Position numbers and translations under genes: made by a program. Below, piece after piece: positions 7,826 through 16,551 of a stretch of 64,000 nucleotides of DNA. The stretch's first letter is position 1, and every line of letters begins with the position of its first letter. The DNA comes from CAUZFZ01 sp963579025 (GTDB taxonomy: Bacteria > Planctomycetota > Planctomycetia > Planctomycetales > Planctomycetaceae). The stretch covers positions 1-64,000 of the forward strand of contig CAUZFZ010000022.1 of NCBI GenBank assembly GCA_963579025.1, read 5' to 3'. The notes under the pieces were generated by a model that saw only the letters and a program-made list of their open reading frames with translations, did no database searches and was not told the origin of the DNA.

Positions 7826-10201
7826 TCAGTAGCGTTCTTTCGGTACAAGTGTCTGTGTTGTTTTTGCAGCGACGTCCGTGCCCAGTGGAATTTCGTGATA
7901 TCGCCCCTGCGCCCAGTCGTCGAACTGGTCGCCATAGTGCGGACTGCCAGGATGTCCGGACTGACTCTGAGCGTCTACCGCCCGCAAGACCGGCGGCGAA
8001 GAACTCAGATCAGCCACCATGCGGTAACCGGCTCCGGTCGCCGCAATCCAGTCGACTCCTCCGCCGGTATTGCAGACGGTCAGCATGTCACCTCGCACAC
8101 CAGCTCCACCGTGGTCCAGAAGCTGGCTGAGATCGCCTCGTGCCGACAGCACGTGGCGCAAATGCATGATGTGCAGTCGGTCCCAGGTCCAGGTCGACAT
8201 GTCGGGGCCGAACCGGTCTTTCAGATACGCGAGCGTTCCGGAAAAAGTCTCACGCAGTTGCTGTTGTCGGTCGTCACCGGGAAACCAGCCATGCGGATCG
8301 GATTCCAGCAGACGGCTCGCGCACGGATCGACGCCTTTGACCAGCAGCTCCGCGGCTGCCCCCGAGAATCGAGCATTACTCACGGTGGCGCACCAGCGTG
8401 TGTAGAACACGTTGAAGATTGTGGCGGCCGCGGAATCCGGTGTCGAAACGCAATTCCAACTGTCCAGAATGGCGATCGCGTGTCGAGCATCGTCATCAGC
8501 CGATTCCAGTTCCCGGACCAGCACCGGAACCAGCGCAGCCGCCCGCAGGTTCAGCGCGTCCTGCTGCATGTCGCACATGTCATCAACAGAGACCGACTCG
8601 CGCGACTCGATCATCTCGCGAATGCGCTGGCCACGGCAGCCGGAGACCCAGGCGCCATACATGCGATGTGGGAAATCGTCAGGCGCGATGCGGTTGTTGG
8701 CGCTTGCGATCCAGCCCCGTTCGGGTTCATCAAACGACGGCATCTCGTCGAATGGGATCAGTCCCTGCCACTGATCGTCGGGCTCCCAGCCGCTCCGGAA
8801 CGCGCGCTCCGACTGACTGCGAACCGGAATGCGACCGGATGCCTGGAAACCGATTCGACCGGACGTGTCGGCAAGGACCAGTGAAAATGTTGGCACATGC
8901 CACGGCCGCATGGACTCACGCAGTTCCGCCACGCTGGATGCTCGGTTCATTCCAAGCAGTGCTGTCAGCCAGCCGCCCTGAGACATCCCCAGCCAACGTA
9001 ACGAGACCGGCCCCAACTCGTTGGCCGGAGCAGGCAGGATGTCATCGACGATCGGACCGTTGCGAGAAAATCGGATCGAACAGGCGACGGGATCAGCGTC
9101 TTTCACCACGATCGTTTCTGTCAGCTCGCGCGCCGGTTCCCACTGCCCGTCGTATTCAAAGCAACCCGAGTGTTCGTCGCTCGTACGTTCCTGATAGAGG
9201 TCCCGCAGCGAGCAGATGTTGTTGGTGATGCCCCAGGCCACCTTTTCGTTTCGGCCGAACATGATGGCCGGCATTCCGACATACGTCATACCTGCGACAT
9301 TGAACGAGCCTCCGCAAAGATGAGCCTCGTACCAGCACGACACTGCTTCGAACGCAATGTGCGGGTCACTGGCCAGAAGGGGCGCGCCGGTCGTCGTCCG
9401 CCGTCCTGACACGACCCAGTTATTACTGCCGGTCGTAGCGTCGGGATCAGCGACGGATTCACCCACGGGCTCCAGCGGCTGACCAGTCAGCGGCTCATAA
9501 TCACCTGCATGCAGGATCGACTCATCGTCCTGTTCGGCGAGCAGATACTCCTGCAGAAGCGGTCCGTCGCCAAGTGTTCGTTTCGCAAGTTCCGGCATGC
9601 AGATCACAGGGAACCGACCGGTCAAGTACCAGCGGAACTCGACCTCAATCGCCACGCAATCCACAGGTAACCACGGCTCGGGCCGGTACTGCAGCAGATC
9701 GAATTCGATGGGCAGGTTGTCGCCGCAACTCGCGATCTGGGCGTTAATACCATCCGAAAACACTTCGAGCAGTTGTCGCACCTCGCCAGGCAACCGTTCC
9801 CATTCAGCGGCGGCAATCCGGTTCAATCCGACGGTACGAGCGATCGTGTCGAGTTCGAGACCGTCTGCACCAATGATCTCGGAGAGTCGACCAAGCCCTT
9901 TGCGTCGCAGCCAGTCCAGTTGAAAGAGCCGGTCCTGAGCCATCGCCCAGCCGTAGCCGAAAAACAGATCGCGGTCGTTGTCCGCATAGATGTGAGGAAT
10001 GCCCAGGTCATCACGGCGAATCGACACCTCAGCGGAAACGCCAGCGGTAATCTGCGGCGATCCGATTCCGGCTCGGTGTTCGATCGTCTCGTTCCACCAG
10101 CGATCGAATTCCGTTCGATTCATTCCAGATGCGGTACAGACCGCTTCTATCGACTCGCCGCTACCCAATCGGCCGAGCCGATCCTGATCCGACATGGTCA
10201 T
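7826..10201 (-). CDS. penicillin acylase family Ntn hydrolase with HTH-like N-terminal extension
   Basis: This 791-residue protein belongs to the penicillin amidase/acyl-homoserine-lactone acylase family. The first domain contains RRDDLGIPHIYADN and GYGWAMAQDRLFQLDWLRR. Autocatalytic cleavage is expected before Ser259 in GSNNWVVSG, which becomes the N-terminal nucleophile of the beta chain. SDPH at 278-281 follows as in the family. Most relatives are exported, but here no signal peptide is seen. Instead residues 1-45 look like a small helix-turn-helix module (GESIEAVCTASGMNRTEFDRWW). The product may therefore act in the cytoplasm. The substrate could be an N-acyl amino acid, a lactone signal or a beta-lactam. 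AGAAGG nine bases before the ATG supports this start. Confidence 0.88.
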   Translation of the reverse strand: MTMSDQDRLGRLGSGESIEAVCTASGMNRTEFDRWWNETIEHRAGIGSPQITAGVSAEVSIRRDDLGIPHIYADNDRDLFFGYGWAMAQDRLFQLDWLRRKGLGRLSEIIGADGLELDTIARTVGLNRIAAAEWERLPGEVRQLLEVFSDGINAQIASCGDNLPIEFDLLQYRPEPWLPVDCVAIEVEFRWYLTGRFPVICMPELAKRTLGDGPLLQEYLLAEQDDESILHAGDYEPLTGQPLEPVGESVADPDATTGSNNWVVSGRRTTTGAPLLASDPHIAFEAVSCWYEAHLCGGSFNVAGMTYVGMPAIMFGRNEKVAWGITNNICSLRDLYQERTSDEHSGCFEYDGQWEPARELTETIVVKDADPVACSIRFSRNGPIVDDILPAPANELGPVSLRWLGMSQGGWLTALLGMNRASSVAELRESMRPWHVPTFSLVLADTSGRIGFQASGRIPVRSQSERAFRSGWEPDDQWQGLIPFDEMPSFDEPERGWIASANNRIAPDDFPHRMYGAWVSGCRGQRIREMIESRESVSVDDMCDMQQDALNLRAAALVPVLVRELESADDDARHAIAILDSWNCVSTPDSAAATIFNVFYTRWCATVSNARFSGAAAELLVKGVDPCASRLLESDPHGWFPGDDRQQQLRETFSGTLAYLKDRFGPDMSTWTWDRLHIMHLRHVLSARGDLSQLLDHGGAGVRGDMLTVCNTGGGVDWIAATGAGYRMVADLSSSPPVLRAVDAQSQSGHPGSPHYGDQFDDWAQGRYHEIPLGTDVAAKTTQTLVPKERY

Positions 10202-10397
10202 TCGATACCTTCTTTATTTCTCAGGCGGATTTCGCACTGCTCAGCAGGTCGTCACTGGCACGATAGCCGGTTCAGGGTGACATCCGAAGCGTCCGGCGAC
10301 TCCTTCAGTTACACGGGCGCATTCGCCAGGATGCGGGCGCCCAGCACTCTGACGAGGGCGGCGGACTTGTTCTGATTTCAGCAAAAGGCTCTCACGT

Positions 10398-11930
10398 ATG
10401 CATCATCGCTTCGCTGTGCTCTTTTCATGGTTGTGTTGTGTTTCCATGGCGGCTGCGGCGCCCGAGGACAGGCCGAACATCCTGTTCGTCTTCACTGACG
10501 ACCACGCGTGCCAGTCAATCGGTGCGTACGGATCGAAGATCAACAAGACGCTCAACATCGACCGGATTGCTCGGGAAGGCGCCGTCTTTCTGAATTCGTT
10601 TTGTGCCAACTCTATTTGCGGTCCCAGTCGGGCCTGTGTGCTCACCGGCAAACACAGTCACAAGAATGGCTTCTACTCGAATGGACGTGGTCCGTTCGAC
10701 GGTTCGCAGTTCACGCATCCTCAGGCACTGCGGAAGGTCGGATATCAGACGGCTCTCATCGGAAAGTGGCATCTCAATTCCAACCCGACGGGTTTCGATC
10801 ACTGGGACATCCTTCCGGGCCAGGGTTCGTACTACAACCCGGTCATGATCAACAAGGACGGTCGCCGTCGCATCGAAGGCTATTGCACGACGATTACGAC
10901 AGACCTCGCGATTGACTGGCTCAAGCAGCGCGACGGTGAGAAGCCGTTCCTGCTGATGTGCCAGCACAAGGCCCCGCACCGCACCTGGGCTCCAGAACTG
11001 AAGCATCTCAACAACTACGCGGACGAGGACATTCCGGAGCCGGCGACGCTGTTTGACAACTGGGAGAATCGCAGTCCGACACTCGCGGGCAATGCCATGT
11101 CGATCGATCGGCATTTCTATTACCACTACGACCTGAAAGTGCACATGCCAGTGCCGTTCGCCTCTAAGCGAGAGACACGACTGAAAGACGGCGAATACGC
11201 TCGCATGACGCCTGAGCAGAAGAAAATCTGGGACGCAGCCTACATGCCTCGTAATCAGGCCTTTCTAGAGAATCCGCCGACTGGCAAAGATCTCGTCCGC
11301 TGGAAATATCAACGCTACATCAAGAACTATCTGCGGTGTATCGATTCTGTGGACGAAAACGTCGGGCGAGTGTTGGACTATCTCGACGAGGCCGGCCTGA
11401 CCGACAACACAATTGTCATCTACAGCTCTGACCAGGGCTTCTACCTGGGCGAGCACGGCTGGTACGACAAACGCTGGATGTTCGAAGAGTCCCTGAAGAT
11501 GCCGTTCGTCATCCGCTGGCCAGGGCACATCAAGCCCGGTACACGATCCGACAAGCTGATTCAGAACATTGATTACGCTCCCACGTTCCTTGATGTCGCG
11601 GGTGTTGACATCCCGGACGATGTTCAGGGCCGCAGTCTTGTGCCACTCTTTGCTGATCCGGCGTCGGACGACTGGCGCAGCTCGATCTATTACCACTACT
11701 ACGAACATGGCGGTGAGCATCAGGTCCCGCGTCACGAAGGTGTGCGGACGGATCGGTACAAGCTGATCAACTTCTATTCCAACGACGGATTCAACCTGTT
11801 TGACCTGGAACGTGACCCGACCGAAATGCAGGACGTATCTGGTGACCCGGCATACGCGTCGACCATGAAAACTCTGCAGGCTGAATTACAACGGCTTCGC
11901 GGTGTTTATGATCTGCCACCACTGAAGTGA
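10398..11930 (+). CDS. sulfatase, exported arylsulfatase type
   Basis: This 510-residue protein has a signal peptide of about 21 residues ending ...SMAAAAPEDRP. Metal-binding Asp34-Asp35 lie in NILFVFTDDHA, and the formylglycine motif is Cys74 in CGPSR. The downstream SDQGFYLGEHGWYDK region is typical of heparan/iduronate-type and other glycan sulfatases. It is expected to remove sulfate esters from extracellular glycans in the periplasm. It is transcribed away from the acylase gene through a 196-base shared intergenic region. An inverted pair of REP-like hairpins follows its stop codon. Confidence 0.93.
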   Translation: MHHRFAVLFSWLCCVSMAAAAPEDRPNILFVFTDDHACQSIGAYGSKINKTLNIDRIAREGAVFLNSFCANSICGPSRACVLTGKHSHKNGFYSNGRGPFDGSQFTHPQALRKVGYQTALIGKWHLNSNPTGFDHWDILPGQGSYYNPVMINKDGRRRIEGYCTTITTDLAIDWLKQRDGEKPFLLMCQHKAPHRTWAPELKHLNNYADEDIPEPATLFDNWENRSPTLAGNAMSIDRHFYYHYDLKVHMPVPFASKRETRLKDGEYARMTPEQKKIWDAAYMPRNQAFLENPPTGKDLVRWKYQRYIKNYLRCIDSVDENVGRVLDYLDEAGLTDNTIVIYSSDQGFYLGEHGWYDKRWMFEESLKMPFVIRWPGHIKPGTRSDKLIQNIDYAPTFLDVAGVDIPDDVQGRSLVPLFADPASDDWRSSIYYHYYEHGGEHQVPRHEGVRTDRYKLINFYSNDGFNLFDLERDPTEMQDVSGDPAYASTMKTLQAELQRLRGVYDLPPLK

Positions 11931-11952
11931 GAAACAGATTCGGGCTGGATCA

Positions 11953-12049
11953 GTAGGCCGGTAACAAGGAGCGTCAGCGACGCTGTTCCGGCAGATTGAA
12001 TGTGTGGTGCGAGCACTGCCGGAACAGCGCTTCGCTTGTTCCGGCCTAC
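11953..12049. repeat. inverted pair of REP-like hairpins (second family)
   Basis: 11953-11994 and the reverse complement of 12016-12049 share GTAGGCCGG, then AACAAG, then GCTGTTCCGGCAG. Each copy folds into its own hairpin: CCGG-AACA with TGTT-CCGG, with a short inner stem. The plus-strand copy carries a larger inner stem (GCGTC/GACGC). The pair fills most of the gap between the sulfatase and the sialidase-like gene, where it could also terminate or stabilise the sulfatase message. Confidence 0.8.
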
Positions 12050-12096
12050 ACGTCGTCGGCTGAATTGTACTGCTTCTCTGGCTGGGACTTTTTTCA

Positions 12097-13248
12097 ATGA
12101 ATGTTGAATTCCGCTCGGTTGTTTACGATGCGTCGCAACAGGATGCGTCGGGCCAGATCGCCTTTTTCGACGGTCTCGCAGGCCTCGCCTCGGGGACATG
12201 GCTGAGCGGGTTCACAACCGGTCAGACGAAGCATCATCACGAAGGCACGATTCGGCTTTCCCGTTCGCGTGATGAAGGGCGAACATGGGACGTATTGCCG
12301 TTTCGGTTTCCGTCGCAGTTGGGCGATGTTCCCGGATCGCTGGCCGGTGCGGAGATGGTTGAAGTTGAACCCGGACTGCTGCTGCTGTTCAGCACTTGGT
12401 TCGACCGCAGCGATCCTGATCGCCCGCTGTTCGATCCTGCGACCGAGGGCATCCTTAGAAGTCGCCAACTGATGACAGTCTCGACCGATGAGGGAGACTC
12501 GTGGAGCGACTGGCGTGCGATTCCAACACCCGGTCTGACTGGTTGCGCAATGACCGGGCCGGTTGTGAAATGGTCCGACGGGACGATTGCGTTCGCGTTT
12601 GAGAGTTTCAAGGAGTTCGACGACCCGGCACCAGCTCATCATGCTGCGTGGCTGCTGGTTTCTCGTGATGGTGGTGAGACATTCGAGCGACCGTTTCTCG
12701 TCGCTCAGGATCCGGATAACTCGGTGTATTACTGGGATCAAAGGCTGTGTGCGGGACCTGCTCCCGGTGACTTCACGGCCCTGTTCTGGACGCACGACCG
12801 CAGTCTTCAGCGGGACCTTGACGTGCATCTGCTGAATGCGAGTCTACACGACGGAGAACGCGCAGGGAGTTCTCCTGTGGTCACAACGATTCCCGGGCAG
12901 ATTGCGGCACCACTGCTGCTCGACGACGGTCGACTGCTGGCGTTTGTTGTCGACCGTGCCCGTCCGGGCACCATGCGGTTATGGCAATCGTCTGATGGCG
13001 GACAGTCGTGGCCCGAGTCTGACTGTCTGTTGGTGCATGAACACGAAGAGCGTGCCGAATTGTCCCAGGGATTCACCGACATCGACTTTGCGGAGTACTG
13101 GGAGGACATGGGCCGCTGGAGTTTCGGACATCCGAGCATTGGGCAGGCGCAATCAGGTCAAGTCCTTGTGACCTGGTATGCTGGCAGCCCGACCTGCATG
13201 AGCGTGCATGCGGCGGCGATCGATGTCGGTCAGTCTCTTCGCGATTGA
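12097..13248 (+). CDS. sialidase-like (BNR/Asp-box) beta-propeller protein
   Basis: This 383-residue protein carries several Asp-box/BNR repeats: SRDEGRTW at 57-64, then STDEGDSW, SRDGGETF and SSDGGQSW. These are spaced through a predicted six-bladed propeller as in the sialidase superfamily. No signal peptide is visible, so a cytoplasmic location or non-classical export is implied. Asp boxes are structural, so the sequence supports the fold but not neuraminidase activity. Planctomycete members are generally annotated exo-alpha-sialidase without proof. It follows the sulfatase after a 166-base gap with palindromes. Its stop codon is one base from the stop of the convergent amidase gene. Confidence 0.8.
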   Translation: MNVEFRSVVYDASQQDASGQIAFFDGLAGLASGTWLSGFTTGQTKHHHEGTIRLSRSRDEGRTWDVLPFRFPSQLGDVPGSLAGAEMVEVEPGLLLLFSTWFDRSDPDRPLFDPATEGILRSRQLMTVSTDEGDSWSDWRAIPTPGLTGCAMTGPVVKWSDGTIAFAFESFKEFDDPAPAHHAAWLLVSRDGGETFERPFLVAQDPDNSVYYWDQRLCAGPAPGDFTALFWTHDRSLQRDLDVHLLNASLHDGERAGSSPVVTTIPGQIAAPLLLDDGRLLAFVVDRARPGTMRLWQSSDGGQSWPESDCLLVHEHEERAELSQGFTDIDFAEYWEDMGRWSFGHPSIGQAQSGQVLVTWYAGSPTCMSVHAAAIDVGQSLRD

Positions 13249-13249
13249 T

Positions 13250-14683
13250 TTACGGTGTCTGTGCCAGTTCGGGCCAGCGATCGCGCCACGGCTGCACCTG
13301 TTCGAAAGCGCGTGCCGCGCGTAGCACCAGAGCGTCATCGAAGCGGCGGCCGATAATCTGCAGACCAACAGGTAGACCCGATTCCGTCCAGCCGGCCGGG
13401 ACACTGCATGCGGGCTGACCCGTCAGATTGAATGGATATGTGAACTGGACCCATTGCAGTTCGCCAAAGTCCTGGCCGGGAAACGGGTCGGCGTTGTTCT
13501 GCCCGACGGCAAACGGCGGAACCGGTAACGTCGGCGTGAGCAGCAGGTCGAACGATTCGTAGACGCGCCGTACGTTATGCCAGAACTCGTTGCGTGCGGT
13601 CAGTGCGTCGCTGTAGTCCAGGCCGGTCAGCTTGACCGCGTCTTCAACACAGGCACGCAAACCAGGATCGAGCAGGTGCCCCTGCTCGCCGACGATGCGG
13701 CCCAATCGAGCGGCGGCGGCTCCATAGAAGAAAACCCGCCAACTATCGTAGGGATCCGTCCAGTCCAGATCGACATGTTCGACGATGGCTCCTGCCTCGG
13801 AGAGTCGCATGGCGGATTGCTCGCAAAGTCGAGCGACTTCCGGATCAACCGTCGCATAGCCAAGGTCCGGAGACCAGGCCACTCGAACCTGTTCGATCCC
13901 GCGTTCGATTTCCGAGACGTAACTGATGTTAGTGGCGGGTAACGATTCCGGATCACGGTCATCGGGACCGGCAATCACGTCCAGCAACAGTGCGGAATCT
14001 TCGACTGTGCGAGTCATGCCACCGATGTGCCGCAGCGACCCAACCGACACACCGGGCCATGTCGGCACGCGACCATACGAAGGCTTGTGGCCAACCAGTC
14101 CGCTGAACGCGGCAGGAATTCGCAGAGAGCCACCGCCGTCAGTACCGATACCGATCGGTCCCAGTCCCGAAGCGACTGCTGCGGAACCTCCACCACTGGA
14201 GCCTCCCGGCGTCAGGTCGAGATTCCAGGGATTGCGAGTGATGCCAAAGACTCGATTGTCCGTGACACCCTTCCAGCCGAATTCCGGACTGTTCGTGCGA
14301 CCGATGATGATGGCACCGGCCTGTCGCAGTCGTTCGACCAACGGGCAGTCCTCTCGCGTGACATCATTCTCCTGCAGCTTTGAACCGAACGTCGTACGCG
14401 AGTCTTTGACGTAAAGGTTGTCTTTGATGGAAACCGGCACACCATGCAACTGCCCGACTTCAGCACCAGCGGCGAGATCCGTGTCAGCCTGCAAAGCGGC
14501 TTCACGAGCCTCATCTGCCATCAGTGTACAGTACGCATTCAAATGAGGATTCAACTGATCTATGCGCGTCAGCACTGCGTCGATCAGCACGCGAGCCGAC
14601 AGTGCACCCGTTCGAACCGCATGCGCCATCTCGACGGCGGACATCATCCAGAGTTCGGAATCGGCCATGCCGGCTTCCTTCAT
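13250..14683 (-). CDS. amidase signature family enzyme
   Basis: The ATG at 14683 overlaps the TGA of the upstream SnoaL-like gene (ATGA), which strongly favours it over the longer frame reaching 14743. The 477-residue product has the Ser-cisSer-Lys triad of amidase-signature enzymes: Lys87 in VSIKDN, Ser162 in PGGSSGGGS and Ser186 in GTDGGGSLR. Such enzymes hydrolyse carboxylic amides. GatA is a relative, but this copy lacks GatB/GatC neighbours and more resembles stand-alone amidases. It is the last gene of an operon with a D-threonine-aldolase-type enzyme, a small membrane protein and the SnoaL-like protein, so its substrate may be linked to amino acid derivatives. Translational coupling to the SnoaL-like protein is likely. 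Confidence 0.9.
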   Translation of the reverse strand: MKEAGMADSELWMMSAVEMAHAVRTGALSARVLIDAVLTRIDQLNPHLNAYCTLMADEAREAALQADTDLAAGAEVGQLHGVPVSIKDNLYVKDSRTTFGSKLQENDVTREDCPLVERLRQAGAIIIGRTNSPEFGWKGVTDNRVFGITRNPWNLDLTPGGSSGGGSAAVASGLGPIGIGTDGGGSLRIPAAFSGLVGHKPSYGRVPTWPGVSVGSLRHIGGMTRTVEDSALLLDVIAGPDDRDPESLPATNISYVSEIERGIEQVRVAWSPDLGYATVDPEVARLCEQSAMRLSEAGAIVEHVDLDWTDPYDSWRVFFYGAAAARLGRIVGEQGHLLDPGLRACVEDAVKLTGLDYSDALTARNEFWHNVRRVYESFDLLLTPTLPVPPFAVGQNNADPFPGQDFGELQWVQFTYPFNLTGQPACSVPAGWTESGLPVGLQIIGRRFDDALVLRAARAFEQVQPWRDRWPELAQTP

Positions 14684-15072
14684 GATGCTGGAATCGAACG
14701 ATGGAAATGCACGTGTTGCCATACATCGTCCTGATGTTCCCACACGCGAGTTTCCTCGAATGCGGAACTCGGGGCTGAACCGTCTGGCTGAACGCGCTGA
14801 ATCAAACGTACGTAAGTGACAATCGCGACGTCGTCCATTAATCGAACCTGCGGTGAGGATATGGTGGACTGTTTCGGTCGGCCGCTGCCTTCCATTTGGA
14901 AGTAGAAGCGGTGAAACGGCATCCCTTCGATCAAGTGACCGAGGCCCTCCGGTTCATAGGCACTCAGCGAAGAATCACACAAACGCGTGTAGGTGTCCCA
15001 GTCCTGTTGATCGATGGAATCAAGCAGTTGCTGGCTCAATTCGAGCACTTCACGTTCGAGTGCTTCCGACAT
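14680..15072 (-). CDS. SnoaL/CaMKII-association-domain-like protein
   Basis: The start is taken at MSEALEREVLE (15072), giving 130 residues; a longer frame begins at 15120. The fold signature is an N-terminal helix pair (LLDSIDQQDWDTYTRLCD), then YEPEGLGHLIEGMPFHRFYF, then strands ending EETRVWEHQDDVWQHVHFHRS. This is the NTF2-like cone fold and closely resembles the association domain of calmodulin-dependent kinase II and DUF4440/SnoaL proteins. Such proteins often oligomerise and may bind small molecules or act as isomerases. The stop overlaps the amidase start by ATGA, implying the two are made in matched amounts. No catalytic assignment is possible from the sequence. Confidence 0.82.
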   Translation of the reverse strand: MSEALEREVLELSQQLLDSIDQQDWDTYTRLCDSSLSAYEPEGLGHLIEGMPFHRFYFQMEGSGRPKQSTISSPQVRLMDDVAIVTYVRLIQRVQPDGSAPSSAFEETRVWEHQDDVWQHVHFHRSIPAS

Positions 15073-15125
15073 GGCGACTCTCGTTCTGTAGTAAAACTGT
15101 AAACCGGCGTGACATTGCACTCAGC

Positions 15126-15278
15126 TCATTCCACACCACTCACCCAGCCGACGATCAGCGCCACAGCGATCCCGATTCCTGGAGCCGGTCGCCAGATGAA
15201 TGCGATCGCGATACCCGGAATCATTGCGACGGCCATCGACACCAGGCATCTCAGACTCATCCGGACGGCAGGCGACAT
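15126..15278 (-). CDS. small two-helix membrane protein
   Basis: From the ATG at 15278 the product is 50 residues, with two hydrophobic stretches (CLVSMAVAMIPGIAIAFIW and GIGIAVALIVGWVSG) separated by RPAP. This fits a small helical-hairpin membrane protein. It lies in the same orientation between the PLP enzyme (20-base gap) and the SnoaL-like gene (53-base gap), which supports it being real. No family is recognised. A shorter start at 15260 is possible. Chance hydrophobic frames of this length do occur, so confidence is moderate. Confidence 0.5.
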   Translation of the reverse strand: MSPAVRMSLRCLVSMAVAMIPGIAIAFIWRPAPGIGIAVALIVGWVSGVE

Positions 15279-15298
15279 GATTGAGTTCGTCCAATCCC

Positions 15299-16414
15299 TC
15301 AGATAGTCAGTCGGCGGTCGCGCGAGGCGACGGCCCATGTTCCGACCAGTTCGCCGTTCGAAATTACATAGACTTCTTTGTGCAAAGCGGACGTCGGGCA
15401 GATATGTCGCGGGATGGCCAGCAATTCATCGCCGGGCTGAAACTCATCGGCTTGTGACGTTTCAATCACGAGGTGCTCTTCATTCTGCAGAACCAACCTT
15501 GCGTCCGGAATGCCGGGAAAACCAACACGTTTGTCGGCTGGCGGGTCGGAAGCAACGGCCTTGTAACCGAGGTCCAACGTCACGCGATCTGGAGTCGGCC
15601 GGCTGATCACTCGCGTGAGGATGGCTGCGGCGGGAGGAAAGACCATGTCCGGGAAGTGCTCGCCATAACCGATGTCGTTGTAGACGCACGTCCCAGGACT
15701 CATTTCGATTGTGGGGTCGTCTTTCTCGGCGTAGATCGGAAACGACGCCGTGCCACCACAGACCAGACGCGGAACTGGCCAGGACGCTGATGTGATCTGA
15801 TCGCGAAACGCGACGACCTTGTCCCACTCGACATTGACGGCCGTGCGTCGTTCGTCGCGTGACTCCTGGTGCTGATGTCCGTCGTACACGTGCAACCCGT
15901 CGGGTTCGACACCCGCCGTTTCGACGATCTGTTGGTAAATGTCACGGGCCCGATCTCCGACCAGAATGCCGGTGCGGTGCTGGCCGGTATCGATGTCGAG
16001 CAGCACACGGATTGTCTGTCCTGCCTGCTGCATGGCCTCGGCCAGACGACTCACGGCAACGGGATGGTCGGCAGTGACCGAGAAGGCCACATCGGGATAC
16101 GTCTGGCGGAACTGGACGGCTCGGCCAATGTTCGGGCCGACCAGGCTGTACGCCAGAAAGATGTCGTTCGCGCCGGCGGCGACAAGCATCTCGGCTTCGG
16201 CGAACGTCGCACATTTGTGCTTTGTAATGCCGCGTTCAATTTCGAGCTGAACAATCTCGCGCGTCTTGTGCGTCTTGCAGTGAGGACGCAGTCGCGACGC
16301 GTCGCCCGCCACTTCGATCATGTGGTCCAGGTTCGTTTCCACCATGTCTCGAAAAACAACGAGACCGGGTGAGAGAATCTGGCTGGTGTCAGCGATCTGA
16401 TAGCAGTCATCCAT
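15299..16414 (-). CDS. D-threonine aldolase / D-serine dehydratase-like PLP enzyme
   Basis: This 371-residue protein has the alanine-racemase-type N-terminal barrel. The motif RPHCKTHK at 43-50 carries the PLP lysine, probably Lys47. The metal site of the DSD1/D-threonine aldolase family is seen near the C-terminus as His337-x-Cys339 in PRHICPTS. YDGHQHQ and the CGGTASFPIY phosphate-loop region are also typical. These enzymes use PLP and a divalent metal to cleave D-threonine-like 3-hydroxy amino acids or dehydrate D-serine. Specificity cannot be told here. It is the first gene of a four-gene minus-strand operon that ends with an amidase, so processing of D-amino acids or their amides is a reasonable joint role. 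Confidence 0.9.
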   Translation of the reverse strand: MDDCYQIADTSQILSPGLVVFRDMVETNLDHMIEVAGDASRLRPHCKTHKTREIVQLEIERGITKHKCATFAEAEMLVAAGANDIFLAYSLVGPNIGRAVQFRQTYPDVAFSVTADHPVAVSRLAEAMQQAGQTIRVLLDIDTGQHRTGILVGDRARDIYQQIVETAGVEPDGLHVYDGHQHQESRDERRTAVNVEWDKVVAFRDQITSASWPVPRLVCGGTASFPIYAEKDDPTIEMSPGTCVYNDIGYGEHFPDMVFPPAAAILTRVISRPTPDRVTLDLGYKAVASDPPADKRVGFPGIPDARLVLQNEEHLVIETSQADEFQPGDELLAIPRHICPTSALHKEVYVISNGELVGTWAVASRDRRLTI

Positions 16415-16551
16415 TGTGCTGTATTCCCGGAAGTTCCTGTCTTGTAAGACGCCCAGTCAGTTCTCATCCATCGTGGTCGATTCCCGCGCTTCACGGTTGA
16501 CGAATTCGCGGCGCGTTCGCATCGACCACTCGTCTGCGGTGACATCGGAAA

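Noticed and set aside
7220..8884. 554-codon open frame on the plus strand across the propeller and acylase genes
   Set aside because: It is antisense to two well-supported genes, has Arg/His/Ser/Thr-rich composition and no recognisable motif; long antisense frames are expected in GC-rich DNA.
14684..14743. longer amidase start at 14743
   Set aside because: The ATGA overlap with the SnoaL-like gene and family length favour 14683.
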